Origin: Pelargonium nanum
Taxonomy: Eukaryota; Streptophyta; Magnoliopsida; Geraniales; Geraniaceae
Length of the DNA: 27,165 nucleotides
Direction of reading: 5' to 3'
Assembly (NCBI GenBank): GCA_036897485.1
Contig: JAYMTF010001024.1
Coordinates: forward strand, 1 to 27,165
Shown here: piece by piece, positions 9,712-20,942 of the stretch
Position numbering within the stretch: position 1 is the stretch's first letter
Layout: every line of letters starts with the position of its first letter
Notes under the pieces: model-generated
What the model was told of the DNA's origin: nothing
Database searches by the model: none
What the model saw: the letters and a program-made list of their open reading frames with translations, nothing else
Made by a program: the position numbers and the translations under genes

Positions 9712-12676
9712 ATGGATCCTATCCCTAACCATTATCCTATTCTCTCCTACGTCTTCTCCCACCTCAACCCCACCACCTCCTCTGCCGACCCTCCTCAACC
9801 TCTTCTCGCTCAATTCCCCCATCTCAACCACACCACCGTCTTCTCCGCCCTCGCTCAATCCCTTCCTCCCGAGATCACCCAAATCCACTCCCTCCTCCGC
9901 TCCCTTGGCCCCCGCCCCGACCCCTCCGCCGTCGCCGCCGCCCGATCCAGGGTTTCCCAACTTAACCAATCGGGGATGAAGGAGGAGATCGAGATTTACA
10001 TGGCGGTTGTCAGGCTGGAGGAGCTGCACGAGGCCTACGAGAGGCAGCTCAGAGATGCGGAGGAGCGGATGCTTGGGGTCTACCGGTCAATTGTGGCAGA
10101 GCTGGAGACGGAGGGTGAAGTGAACGAGGAGGTGGTTGCGATACTCAAGGAAGCAGAGACTGGGACTGTGGACAGGGTTGACCTTTCTGGCCGCCAGCTG
10201 AGGTTTCTTCCCGAGGCCTTTGGGAAGCTTCATGGACTGGTTCTTCTCAATCTCTCCCAGAATCAGCTGGAGGTTTGTATTGTTTCTATCTTTTTCTTTT
10301 TTGCTTTGAATTTTGCTCCACTTAATTGTTGAAGATCAACTATGAGGTTTTGGATTCTTTTCCCCTAATTCTAATCAAACAATGTGCAATTTTGGTTAAT
10401 TCTCAGTGGTGAAACAAGAATATTTGGAAATTTGTTTGTTGAAAGGGTGGATTTAAATCTTATTGATGGGAATTATGAGTTGTATGTATTGATTTTTGGA
10501 GGTAGCGTTCAATAGAATTAGTGTGATGCTTAAAGGACTATGGAACTAGTGATTTCAATTGTGACTCTACTGTGCTTGACGAGAGAGCCAACCATTACTG
10601 AATACGGTTCTCGTATGGATGTTCTCATGTAATACCCTCATGCTATCATCCTTCCAAGTTCCAACTTTATCGAATGTCCTGATGGGACGTAAGTGAGACA
10701 TGATGGTCTTTTTGGTAAATAGTAATGGATAAATGATATTTAGGTGATATAGCAAGCTTTTATTTCCCTATAGATTATGCATGTAGTTGTTGCAACTTGT
10801 AAATGTTGCATGTCTTATGTATGGAAATTAAGTAATGTAAGATTAGCCCATAGACTTACTACTTGTAAATGTTGAGGTTTCCTATTTTTGAAGTCATGAT
10901 GGTTTGTGGCATTTTTAGTCCCTTGGTAATAGTAATTGCTGTGTTGTAAAGATGTGTTTGTTACTTTGTTTGATAAACTCTACCCTAAAGGTCTTGTTAT
11001 TTCTATATTGCATTGTCATGCCTATTATGTATCAATCAGTTGGTTGGTTTGCATAGCTTCCATTATGTTATGCAGCTTGTTCGATAATGAGTATGTTATA
11101 ATTAGGTTATTTATATATGCATTATGGCAGATGTCTTGAAATTATAAGATATCTGCTGCCCAATTGATATGAAAATGTAGTTCTTATTTTAATTTGATTA
11201 CTAAGAAGCAAGTCTTTTGCCGTAATTTGGGGACTTTGAGCCCTAGGTTAGCAGTCATTTACAGGGTCTTGATTCCTGGTTCTCCAAATTGCCTTGATTA
11301 CTATTCTAACATTTTGCAATTCTTAAAGCTCTAGTTCCAAATGTTAGATAAGCATACCCAAAGTTGTATTAGCTACTTATTATTTTTAATCTTTTGGTCA
11401 CTGATTTTTGTAAATCCTCTATACTACTATAAAGCGATATAGTTAAAGATATTGGTGATTTATCTGGTGTTTAACTGAATTTTGCTTATAATATGTGAGT
11501 TTAATGAACATGGATCATTACTAGTCACCGAGTGGTTCCGTCAATGTGAAACTAATTTAAACATAATTTAGTAATTATACAAACTTCAGTAGACACACAA
11601 GTGAGCTCGTATATTATTTTTTTGGTTTTGACTTGTCAAGAATGACCGTCCTGCATTGGATCAGCATGTGTTATTTGTGCTTATTATGTACTGACCTTGT
11701 TTATATCTGGGTAGGTCATTCCTGATTCAATAGCTGGATTACAAAAGCTTGAGGAGCTTGATGTTTCTTCCAATCTCTTAAAGTCCCTGCCTGACTCTAT
11801 TGGTTTGCTGCTTAATCTGAGGGTCCTCAATGTGTCTGGAAACAAGCTCAATGCTCTTCCTGAAAGCATTACTCGTTGCTGGTAATCTATTATTCCCTTT
11901 TTGCTTTTCTTTGACTTGTGTTCCCAAAATAATGTTCTTAATGTCCATTATTTCTGGATTCCACTGTCTTTTTTCCTTTCTCCTCCTTTTCTTTAGATAA
12001 ATTGTTTAAATGTCATTTCAGTTCACTGGTGGAGTTGGATGCAAGCTTCAACTACTTAACATGTTTGCCAACAAATATTGGGTATGGATTAGTTAATCTT
12101 GAGAGGCTCTCAATCTACCTGAATAAGATCCATACGCTTCCGCAATCAATTTGTGAAATGAGGTCTTTGAGGTTTCTTGATGCACATTTCAATGAGATTC
12201 ATGGCCTGCCGTCTGCAATTGGGAGATTGACAAATCTTGAGATCCTGAACCTGAGCAGTAACTTCAGCGACTTCACAGAAGTTCCTGAAACAATAAGTGA
12301 TCTTACCAACCTGATGGAGCTTGATCTAAGCAACAACCAAATCAGATCCCTTCCGGACACATTTTTCAGGCTTGAAAAACTAATGAAGCTGAACTTGGAG
12401 CAAAATCCGCTCATAATGCCTCCAATGGAGATTGTAAACAAAGGGGTCGAAGCAGTGAGGGAGTTCATGGCAAAGAGGTGGGCTGATATCATCGAGGAAG
12501 AACAAAAACGAAGCATGCTGGAAGCAAACAAGCAACCAACAGCACAAACCGGATGGCTGGCATGGGGCACCTCCTTGCTGAATAACGTTGCCTCTGGCGT
12601 TTCTCAGAGTGTTGCTGGATATCTAGGAGGCGAAAAGAAAACTCCTACAGACTCGTATTTGGATCAACAATTGTGA
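9712..12676 (+). CDS. PIRL: Plant intracellular Ras-group-related LRR protein (PIRL family)
   Basis: PIRLs are plant-specific intracellular LRR proteins related to the Ras-binding Shoc2/SUR-8 group; Arabidopsis members are needed for pollen development. The exons are 9712-10272, 11715-11881 and 12022-12676, giving 460 residues. The start [18 protein letters not shown] matches the family N-terminus as I recall it. A predicted helical, coiled-coil-like stretch covers about residues 89-150 (for example [18 protein letters not shown]). Eight to nine 23-residue leucine-rich repeats run from about 154 to 377, with repeating LPxxIxxLxxLxxLxLSxN cores such as [19 protein letters not shown] and [19 protein letters not shown]. 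The protein ends with the family tail SYLDQQL. There is no signal peptide or membrane segment, which fits a cytoplasmic protein. Two in-frame upstream ATGs (9490, 9628) would add 74 or 28 residues. The exact PIRL number is not assigned. Confidence 0.92.
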
Positions 12677-14834
12677 TCGATTGTATCCTTTTTCCTGTTC
12701 TATATACTAGTTTTTCTTGTATGTTCCAAAAAAATACATAGAACTCAGACATGACCTTAAAAGAGTTATATTGTTTCAGTGATATACAATGATGCTTATA
12801 AACAAACTGATATTTCAATAATAAAGATTTTACTTGTTACCAAACCATATTTTGTTCCCTTATAAGTCCCCTGCTTTTGGTATTCACTATGAATTGAATT
12901 CAGATGAATCATGAACTAGTGCTCTGTAGAATCCAGATTACCTTTATTCCATATGATAATAAAAGTTGAAGCTTTTATTGTTCTCTTTATATATGTGTAC
13001 ATATATATCTTTTGAGGATAAATTCATGGATCATCCTTTCAATATGCACAAGAAGCTCTCTGAACACACAACTGACTGTTCATCACAAGGGTTCAAGCAT
13101 TGAAAGCAGCTTTAGTTCTTTTGTGAAACAAAAGCTGCTACAGACATGCATGGGACAAATAAATTCCTGTGCTGTACCTACAAATGTAAGCAAAACATCA
13201 GTTATCACAAGAAATCTCTAAATTCCTCATCTTCCTCCTCATGTACATGCTACAAAACCTTCAAGTTCAATAATCACAGATTTTTTTTTTGCAATAGCTA
13301 TTTTGCCCATAAAAAGGGCAGTTCTTTTCCATAGAGAATAATTGCACTAATCTTCTTTAATTAGTCTAAATATGTTGCTTAAATTGGATTGATTCCATTT
13401 AGAAATTTGAGTAGATTAAAGAAAGGTGAGAAAAAGAGGCAGAAACAGAGGGTCCACAATCCACAAATGTTTATATATTTATGTAGTGTGTGTATGTGTA
13501 GCTACCTACCACTTCCACTATCACTCTATCAGTAGCAGCATCACATGAGCAGCTCCACAAAAGCTACAAAGGACAATTCAGACCGCACGCCTCCTCCATT
13601 AGGCTTTACTTCTTATCTACTATGTATCATGTCTTGTTACATATTTTGACCTGAATTTATTCCTAGATTTTAGATGTCCAAGTTTATGCAAAACTTGGGT
13701 TATTTTAAGGATTTGTTATTTGTTGGTGTCTTTTATTTTCGAAACCTAAAGAGTTCAAGGCTAGTTATGAAACTTGGTTGATAACAACTGCTACAAAACC
13801 TAAAAACATCGATTCCCATAAAATTTTAGTTTATGGATACGAGGAAATATTTATCAAGATTCCACTTTTGATTTAAAAGTTGACTAACAATAATTAAAGG
13901 CAGTGTGTGATGGTGATGCTGATTACGGGGAAAGCAATTATTCTTTTGAATTAATGTGCTAAGGTCAAATCTACCAGAAAATGTTTTTATTACTGTCCAT
14001 GGAGATCCATCTTTTTAACATAAACTAATCAATATTATACATAGTGATGATGGAGAGAATCCAACTATCCAAGGACTCATCTTTTATTGCTCTTTCATGT
14101 ACTTTATTTTTTTCTTTGGGATTATTAATAAAGTACCGCTTGTCGATTAAAAAACTATTCAAATACTTAAAAGTATGGTTATTTGTTAACTAATCATAGG
14201 TGGTAAAAGAATCTAAGCTATGAAGTTAGTGATTGGAACTCAGTCAAGCTCATGCGAGTTCGACATGTCACGCATCCGCTTCAATGAATCTATATCCGTT
14301 CAGATCTAATTTGAACGTGTCCTAAATGTGTCACATGACAAACCTCAATTTGAGACAGTAATTTTGATAGTGCATGCATATTAATTGTGTATATATAATA
14401 TATGTTTGTTGCAAAAGGAATATGCATCAGCAGGAAGAATCCGATTCTTCGTTTGTAATGTCTCTGTTCACTCAGGTTTTGGATTTAGGGGAGCATGCTG
14501 AAAATCAATGTACAATTTTCTTACCTTTGAGACAAATAAGAGAATATATATCAGATATTTCAAGTCAATAATAGTTTTTGCCCAAGTATTTGTGGTTGCA
14601 TTTTTATGCATAACCTGATGAATTTGATGCATATATATGACACTAACAAAAATAAGAAACAAGGGCATTACCAATTAGTCAAGCTAGGGTTCTTTATCTT
14701 TTCACTAACTCTTGTTCCTTTTCATTAAACAAAAGAGAAAGCAAGAAATTAATTAAGAGCACAACACAATAACACCCACTTAATTTTGCTAAAACTACTA
14801 ATAATAATAAGTACAAAAAAAAAAGAAGTGTGGG
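12677..14834. other. Convergent intergenic region between PIRL and VIT copy 2
   Basis: PIRL and VIT copy 2 converge on this region. A plausible poly-A signal AATAAA for PIRL lies at 12820-12825. Short open frames at 13012-13334 and 14374-14674 have no recognisable protein features. No RNA gene or mobile element was identified. The final 150 bases before 14835 should include the 3' UTR of VIT copy 2. Confidence 0.5.
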
Positions 14835-15879
14835 TTATGGTTGGATGAGCTTAGCAATGCAATAAGCAGCAGCAGAAGCAATGGCTCCAATGAGCACAGT
14901 CTCTAAAGCACTCCTCAAGGGTTTGCTTCCAGTGAAATGTCCCTTGCAGAACCCAAATACCAGCAATGCCATCAATGTCACCACCACTGAAGCAAGCAGT
15001 GCTTGCGTGGCAATCGGAAAGATGACGTAAGGCAACAGAGGCACTGCTCCTCCCACAATGTAAGCTACTGCAATTGTCATTGCGCTCTGCAATGCCCTCA
15101 TCGGCTCCGGCTTCTCCAGTCCCAGCTCAAACCTGCAACACAAAAATAGAAGATGTTACCGCTAAACAGATTTTCTAAATTTATTGATTTTTTTTTTTGT
15201 TTTTGCGCGGAGAATAGAAAACTGAAAACGAAAACTGTTTCCTACTACTAAACGGGCCCTGGGATTTTGTGTACTCACTTCATCATAAAATCGAGCCACG
15301 CATGTGGGTTCCTCCTCAGAGCGTTCACTACCGGCTCGTATTCGTGCGGCTCGGCGCCGTATTGTGCTAAAATTTCAGCACATTCAGCTGCTTCTGCAGT
15401 TTCAGACATATATTATAACACTTGGGATTCATGTAATTTAATTAACAAACCTTAAATGTAATTAATTAGAAGTAACCTATGTCGGGAACACTAATGATCT
15501 CTTCTTGTTCTCTCTTGAGCTCTCTCGCATAGTGATCAGCTTCACTCTTCGCTGCAAGATACCTGCATCGTTTCCTTAAATTTTAAGATAAATATTTAAA
15601 AGAAAGTTGAAGAATTAATATAGTAATAGTAGTAGTGTACCCTCCGAGGCCCATGGAGATGGCGCCGGCGGCAACTTCGGCGATGCCGGCGACGAGGATG
15701 ATGGAGGAGGGAACGTTGGCGCCGGAGAGACCGGCGGCGAGGGCGAAGGGGACGGTGAGGCCGTCGGAGACGCCGATGATGATGTCACGGACCACCTCAC
15801 TGGACATGAAGTGTTTTTCTTCATGTTCTTGGAGAAGCAGCTTCTGCTTCTGAGGGTCTGCATGTCCGTTTTCTGCCAT
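14835..15879 (-). CDS. VIT1: Vacuolar iron transporter VIT1-type, copy 2 (complete)
   Basis: This is a complete CCC1/VIT1-family vacuolar Fe2+ importer. The exons on the minus strand are 15879-15641, 15562-15477, 15393-15279 and 15132-14835, totalling 738 bases and 245 residues, the normal family length. The start MAENGHADPQKQKLLLQE leads into EKHFMSSEVVRDIIIGVSDG. Transport-path residues D39, E68 and M76 are present, as are metal-binding residues E98, E101, E109, E112, M145, M146 and E149. Each sits six positions after its counterpart in copy 1. The C-terminal half has the transmembrane segments TIAVAYIVGGAVPLLPYV and LLASVVVTLMALLVF, then CKGHFTGSKPLRSALET and a last hydrophobic helix ending AKLIQP. 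Exons 2 and 3 have the same lengths (86 and 115) and phases as in copy 1, but introns are only 78-146 bases. It differs from copy 1 mainly at the N-terminus and scattered membrane positions. Confidence 0.96.
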
Positions 15880-15981
15880 TTTTTGATGCAGTATATGAAC
15901 TCAAAACAGAGCAACGAAACCAACTTTTTATAAAGCAAAAATATGTTGTGAGTGGAGCATGTGTGTGTTGTTGGAAGTATG

Positions 15982-15989
15982 TATTTATA
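15982..15989 (-). promoter_or_regulatory. TATA box of VIT copy 2
   Basis: The minus strand reads TATAAATA here, about 105 bases upstream of the ATG at 15879. This is a clean plant TATA consensus. Transcription would start near 15950, leaving a 5' UTR of roughly 70 bases. The start site is inferred. Confidence 0.6.
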
Positions 15990-16265
15990 GGTGGTGGAGG
16001 AGAGAATAGGTAGGTTGTATTGTAATTAATTAAATAAATTAATTGATTGATTAATGTGGTGACAAAAGAATTGGAAATATATAAATAGGAAACTCATAAA
16101 TTTCTTCTGTTCATGGTCTGTGTTAATTATGAGCTGGAAAGAGAAATAAATTTTAACTATTTGGGTTCATACTTTCATAACACAGTGAAGAATTTGAGAC
16201 TATTGAGTAATGAGTTAATTAAGATTACTGTTAATTTTGTGTATAATTTCACTTGCAAGTCTTTT

Positions 16266-16703
16266 TAAGTGATTAGTGTCTTGTTTGGTAACACTTCTTG
16301 ACCTCCAAACGCTCGTACACATCAAATGAAATAGTGGCACATAAGCAAATGTCAAAGGCAAAAGTTAGACACATTATCTGCTTTCATCTAGATTTTGGAT
16401 GACTTGTGTAATGATGATGAAGTTGTAAGAAGCTAATATTTTTGGCTTATGGCATGAGAAGTAGAGAGAGAATAATTCATATTCTAACTATGTCCTTACT
16501 TGATGTGTCATAATTATTTTTTTTATTTTTATAACCATGTACATTTTAGTCATTTCAAAAAATAATTTTGAATTAATTTTTTTTATTTTGATTTAAAAAC
16601 ACTTATATTTGCTTTTGTTAGCAAACAATCATAGCTTTTAAAAGTTGTTTGAAGCCACTTCTAGCTTTCTTAGAAGTGTTACCAAACAAGCACTAGATAC
16701 TTA
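16266..16703. mobile_element. hAT-like MITE with about 33-base imperfect terminal inverted repeats
   Basis: The left arm at 16266-16298 contains TTGTTTGGTAACACTTCT, and the right arm at 16671-16703 contains AGAAGTGTTACCAAACAA, its exact complement. The match continues outward through TAGTG and TAAGT with a few differences. The TTGTTTGGTA core is common in non-autonomous plant hAT elements. There is no coding capacity. I could not find an exact 8-base target duplication next to the arms, so the outer limits and superfamily are tentative. Just inside the right arm, CACTTCTA and TAGAAGTG form a perfect 8-base hairpin. Confidence 0.55.
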
Positions 16704-17028
16704 GGGTTATGGAGGTTCCCAATAAAAAAAATAAAAGTGGATTAGAGAGAGAATTATTCATATTCCATCTATGTCCTTACTTGATGTGTCGTAATTAACT
16801 TTTTATTTTTATAACCATATACATTTTAGTCATTTCAAAAAATAATTTTGAATTAAATAATTTTGTATTTTGATTTAAAAACATTTCTTTATTTGTTTTT
16901 GTTAGCAAACAATAATAGTTTTTTGAAGTTGTTTTAAGTCACTTCTATCTTCTTAAAAGTGCTACCAAACAAGCACTAGATCCTTAGGGTTATGGAGGTT
17001 CCCAACAATTTTTTTTAAAGAAAGGTGG
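16462..17028 (+). repeat. Tandem duplication, two units of about 280 bases
   Basis: Unit A covers about 16462-16741 and unit B about 16742-17028. Both start with a TAGAGAGAGAAT-like phrase and pass through ATGTCCTTACTTGATGTGTC, ACATTTTAGTCATTTCAAAA and TTAGGGTTATGGAGGTTCCC. Both end near GTGGAT. Most of the length aligns with scattered substitutions and small T-run length changes. Unit A contains the right terminal repeat of the hAT-like element and unit B a decayed copy of it, so the right part of the element plus about 40 bases of flank was duplicated in tandem. Confidence 0.8.
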
Positions 17029-18665
17029 ATTTATTCTTTTTTCTCCTTTTTGAGTTACTTTTTGTGTCATTGTAATGGGATGGAGAAAATAAAAAACTGT
17101 GTTCACTCAATACTATAAATCATGCATAATTATAGATGATTTTTATTTTTTTGAACTAGATTACTTTAAACTTATTTTTGTAATTTTATACTATCATAAC
17201 TAATTTTTAATTATTATGTCAATTAGTTTTGATGAATTTTTTTGAAAATGTCAATTTTAAGATAACCTATTGCAAAAAAGTTGACAAAAAGAACAAAATT
17301 AACATTTTCAAAAAATTTCATCAATTTCTTTCATTGTTGGGAACCAACTTAGAAGTCAATAATATCCTAACCTCGCATCACAATGGTTTCTGAAGATGCA
17401 AATTCTCCCGGACACGATCATTCTTCCCCCATTGAGAATATTGCCATATAAAAAAATTCGAACCTGAGATCTTAAATAAAATTAAAGTGCTTATAGCAAC
17501 CCGCCTTAATTTTATTATAAAACTAAGTTTATTTTGAAGACATAATAAAATTGAGAGGTCATACATCTAGCCAGATTGTATTGTAATGTGTGAATTCATT
17601 TATTTATCAACTCCAACTTTAAAGTCCATTAATGTCTTTTTGCTCTCAATCAACAACAGCCTCCCCCACCTCATCCTCATCATGATTCATGACCGCTCAA
17701 GTGCATTAAATGCTGGTTGATCTGAAACTTTTTCTTTTATTTCAGTTCGAATAGTCGATATATCTCTCCGATGAATTAATTTTGTACAATCTAAACAACA
17801 TAATTCAATTGTAATGGCTAGCGTGCATATTGTACATTATATGAACCCAAATTAAATGAGAATTACACGTAAAATCTGTCATTTGCAACTAGAAGTGATG
17901 AATGTTTTGAACCCATCGTATTAATTTGCTCTCTTTTTAACTCATTTTGTACACAATTCATTGCTAGCTATATATAATGTGTGAATTGGTACATCAATAG
18001 AAGTGTATTAAAATAAGTTCAATTCTCTTATAAATTGAATGTATTTTGTGATGTTGACAAGGCTTAGACCATACATATATATATAGGTAGGCAGTGTGAC
18101 ATAATTATAAGTTGGCACATGAAGTGGGAGATAGGTGCAGCAATTTATATAGGCACATGAAGGTGTTTCTGGCTGAGTTTTATATTTATTATTATTATAA
18201 TAAATATATTTGCTCTATGCTTGTGCCCAGCACACGCACCTAGAAGATAAAAAAAAGGAGATGCATCAGAAAAAGATATATGAATTCTTTTTTCTTTTCT
18301 TAAATCAGAAGATATATATATGAATTCTTGAAGTTGGAATAATGTGAGATTATCATTGATTTTTTGGTTTTACTTTGAAAAAAAAAACTTGGGTATAGAA
18401 AGTGATTGAATATCAATCTCTCTTGTAATGTGAAAGAGTTGATGATGATAAACAAACCCCATTTATTAAAAATGTTAACTTCATCAATATTATAATAGGT
18501 TACAAAATAAGTGTGAAAGTGAGGAAATATTCACCTACCAACCATTTGGTTCAAATTTTGATTTTCTTTTTATTCCTCATCCACCACATGTAATAATAAT
18601 TGGTTGTTATTTTAACATGTGACCTTTGATTTTCAAAAAAGCAAATGAGAAAAAGAAGGTTGTTA
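17029..18665. other. AT-rich intergenic DNA with an inverted repeat
   Basis: No gene was recognised. The stretch includes the inverted repeat at 17231-17322, (TA)n-like runs near 18074-18085, and a short direct repeat of an AGATATAT-GAATTCTT phrase around 18275-18330. MYB-type AC elements (ACCTACC followed by ACCAACC-like sequence) occur near 18533-18544 but are far from any gene start. Confidence 0.5.
17231..17322. repeat. Inverted repeat with 28-base arms
   Basis: The arm at 17231-17258 (GATGAATTTTTTTGAAAATG followed by TCAATTTT) is complementary to 17295-17322 at 26 of 28 positions, around a 36-base loop. The arms are AT-rich. The structure could be a tiny MITE remnant or a transcribed hairpin. 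I recognise no known microRNA sequence in it. Confidence 0.6.
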
Positions 18666-19015
18666 GAGCATCACAATGCTGGTCCAAATTGAATGGTGAC
18701 CATAAAAAGCACTTCATTTTTTGAAGAGTCCATCAATGTAGAGAAACCCTTTAAGGGGCTGGGCCTTCTGAACAGGTCCTGGACTTCTCTCTTTTTTATA
18801 TTATTTTTTTTGCACATCATCCACTCACAATCTCACATGTAGCCACATGGTTATTGAAATGAGCAAAAAATAAATAAAAAGTTGCATATTTACTTTTTGT
18901 TGAGTCCATTCAATGCAATTTTTTTTTGTTTGAGCCATTTTCTGATGTGGCACACAATAAAATATAAAACAATAAATATAGGGACTCAATTTGAGTCCCA
19001 CCATTGCTGATGCTC
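18666..19015. mobile_element. Tourist-like MITE (PIF/Harbinger type)
   Basis: The left end GAGCATCACAATGCTGG and the inverted right end GAGCATCAGCAATGGTGG are terminal inverted repeats of the GAGCATC-CAATGGTGG type typical of plant PIF/Harbinger MITEs. TTA at 18663-18665 and again at 19016-19018 is the expected 3-base target duplication. The element is 350 bases and non-coding, and carries an internal perfect palindrome GGGACTCAATTTGAGTCCC near its right end (the central TT is shared). It lies in the intergenic DNA between VIT copy 2 and CSLC6. Confidence 0.82.
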
Positions 19016-19018
19016 TTA

Positions 19019-20765
19019 TTTACCATGCAAATGATGCAATTGGGTTGGGTTTGGCAAATGGAACAACAATCATGCATGGATATGCTTATCATTCACTCAC
19101 ATAATGCATATTTTTGTTTAATTTGTTGAGAATTGAATTGGGCAGTGACCAATAATAATATGGACCCAACAAAACTCATCAACTTTCTATTCAAACATAT
19201 CATTGCTTCTCCTTTATCAACAATTGCCATGTGCAATGCCCCAAAACCAAACTATACAACCTTTTAATATGTTGCATCATCATATATTGCACATACTTAA
19301 ACTCTGTAATTAGCAGTATTCAATATGAAAAATATATTACTATATATACTATCATATTTTATGAAGATATATATGTTTGTGGAGTGTGGAGGCAACGAGA
19401 CATAATGATATGCAAGAGACAAAAAAGAAAAGAGAAAAGGAAGCATTGGAGGTGGGTGGGTTGGGTTCATAAAAATACTGTATTCTAGAATGGAGAGGTC
19501 AATTTTACAAGACAAAAGTCAGTTTTCATTTTGTTATTGTATGGATTTGTGCTTGTGTTCACCACACGCACACACATCCAAAAATATGAATCAGATGGCT
19601 AAAGTTTTATACAGTTTTCCAATCTGCGTAATGAATAAGAAATAGTTCAGAGTACTGTAAAGTTATAAAAAAATTAATAATAACAGCCTGTAATTGTTCA
19701 TATATTTAATTATACAGTTAATATTAGTTTTTAGAACATAAAATTACTATAGAAACTTGTATTTGGAATGATATTGTTGTCTTTGTCCTAGTCCACAATT
19801 TATAAACCAATTTTTTAGATTCAACTTTAGAAAGAAAAAAGAATTGCAGTAGAATATCATGACTTGAGTGCTTTAAATGAAAAGAAAACAGTATTTGGAA
19901 AAAAGTAGAGTGAAATAAGCACGCGGCCTCCACGCACCTTATTAGATTCCTTGACAACGATGGCCACGTGTCCTCCACACACCTTTATCATATTTCTATC
20001 ATTCTATCCATTCCACACTATGCTGTTCTTAGTTCTTACCATTATTTTGCGTTCTAGTTTTAGATCTCTATTTTAAATTAAACTAGTTTTTTTCCCGACG
20101 ATGTACAGGTCTTTGATAAATTATTATGATTTATTATATGATAAATTAAATGATATACTTTCTCCTCATTTTGAAGTTGTTAATTCTATTTATTTAAATA
20201 AATGTTAAATCAATACACAAAAGAAAATTTCAATAAAACACTAAAAATAACTCAAATATATATATTTTTAATATTGGTTAGACCGACACCCGATTTTGAA
20301 CATAGCATTATACGATTTATTTTTGTTTAACCAATTGTAAAATCAACCAATCAATTGACCAGGTTCGATCAAATCTCAATTTTGATTTGATCAATTAGCA
20401 TAATAGCTTATTTATAATAATTTTTTTATTAATTTTTTTTTCAATGTGGGACTTACAAATTTTTATATAAAATAATATTTTTAAACTATAAAATAATTTA
20501 TATTTAGCAAAAAATTATATAAACATTTATGAACAATTTTTTAAATGATAAATAATGTATTTAGTTGAAGAAGATAAATATGATGTTTTTAGAGAAGATA
20601 AATATGATTTAAATAAATTAGTTATAGAATTAAATAAATTAATTCAAAAAAGATATAAAAATATAAAATAAATAATTTTGACACATGGCACATATATAGA
20701 GCGCCACTTCTCGCTTGAAGAGTGTGTGTATTTCCTTTATAATATATATATTAGATTAGGTCGGA
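19019..20765. other. Intergenic DNA upstream of CSLC6
   Basis: No gene was recognised. Open frames at 19231-19515 and 19724-19978 are short and AT-rich with no protein signature. The region from about 20100 to 20680 is very AT-rich and reads like decayed repeat DNA. Confidence 0.5.
19963..19972. promoter_or_regulatory. G-box / ABRE-like site
   Basis: GCCACGTGTC at 19963-19972 contains the palindromic G-box CACGTG and the ABRE core ACGTGTC, recognised by bZIP and bHLH factors. It is about 1.5 kb upstream of the CSLC6 ATG and about 4 kb upstream of VIT copy 2, so any link to either gene is speculative. Confidence 0.3.
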
Positions 20766-20942
20766 TTGACCCAAATGTAATTTTTTTAAGGATCCGCTTT
20801 GGTACGCCGAATGGCTCCTATGACCTCAGGATCGACATTTTTTGGTTGATCTCCTTTTCCCAAATGTGATAGTGGTCTCGAACCTCTCGGTTCATCCGGG
20901 TACCAAATGTTGGGTCCAAATCAAGCCAGATGGACCCGAACA
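20766..20942. repeat. Unclassified repeat with terminal-repeat-like hairpin ends
   Basis: TTTGGTAC at 20798-20805 is inverted at 20900-20907 (GTACCAAA), with partial pairing beyond. TGTTGGGTCC at 20908-20917 pairs with GGACCCGAACA at 20932-20942 with one bulged base. The less AT-rich composition differs sharply from the surrounding DNA. The TGTTGGG...AACA layout recalls ends of plant transposable elements or LTRs, but I cannot place it in a family and I see no target duplication. Confidence 0.4.

Noticed and set aside
9691-10029. Gly-rich minus-strand frame and a Pro-rich plus-strand frame at 9680-9979
   Set aside because: Both overlap PIRL exon 1 in wrong frames and have biased composition from its Pro- and Ser-rich codons.
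18531-18545. AC-element-like MYB sites (ACCTACC, ACCAACC)
   Set aside because: They are about 3 kb from the nearest gene start and such short motifs occur often by chance.
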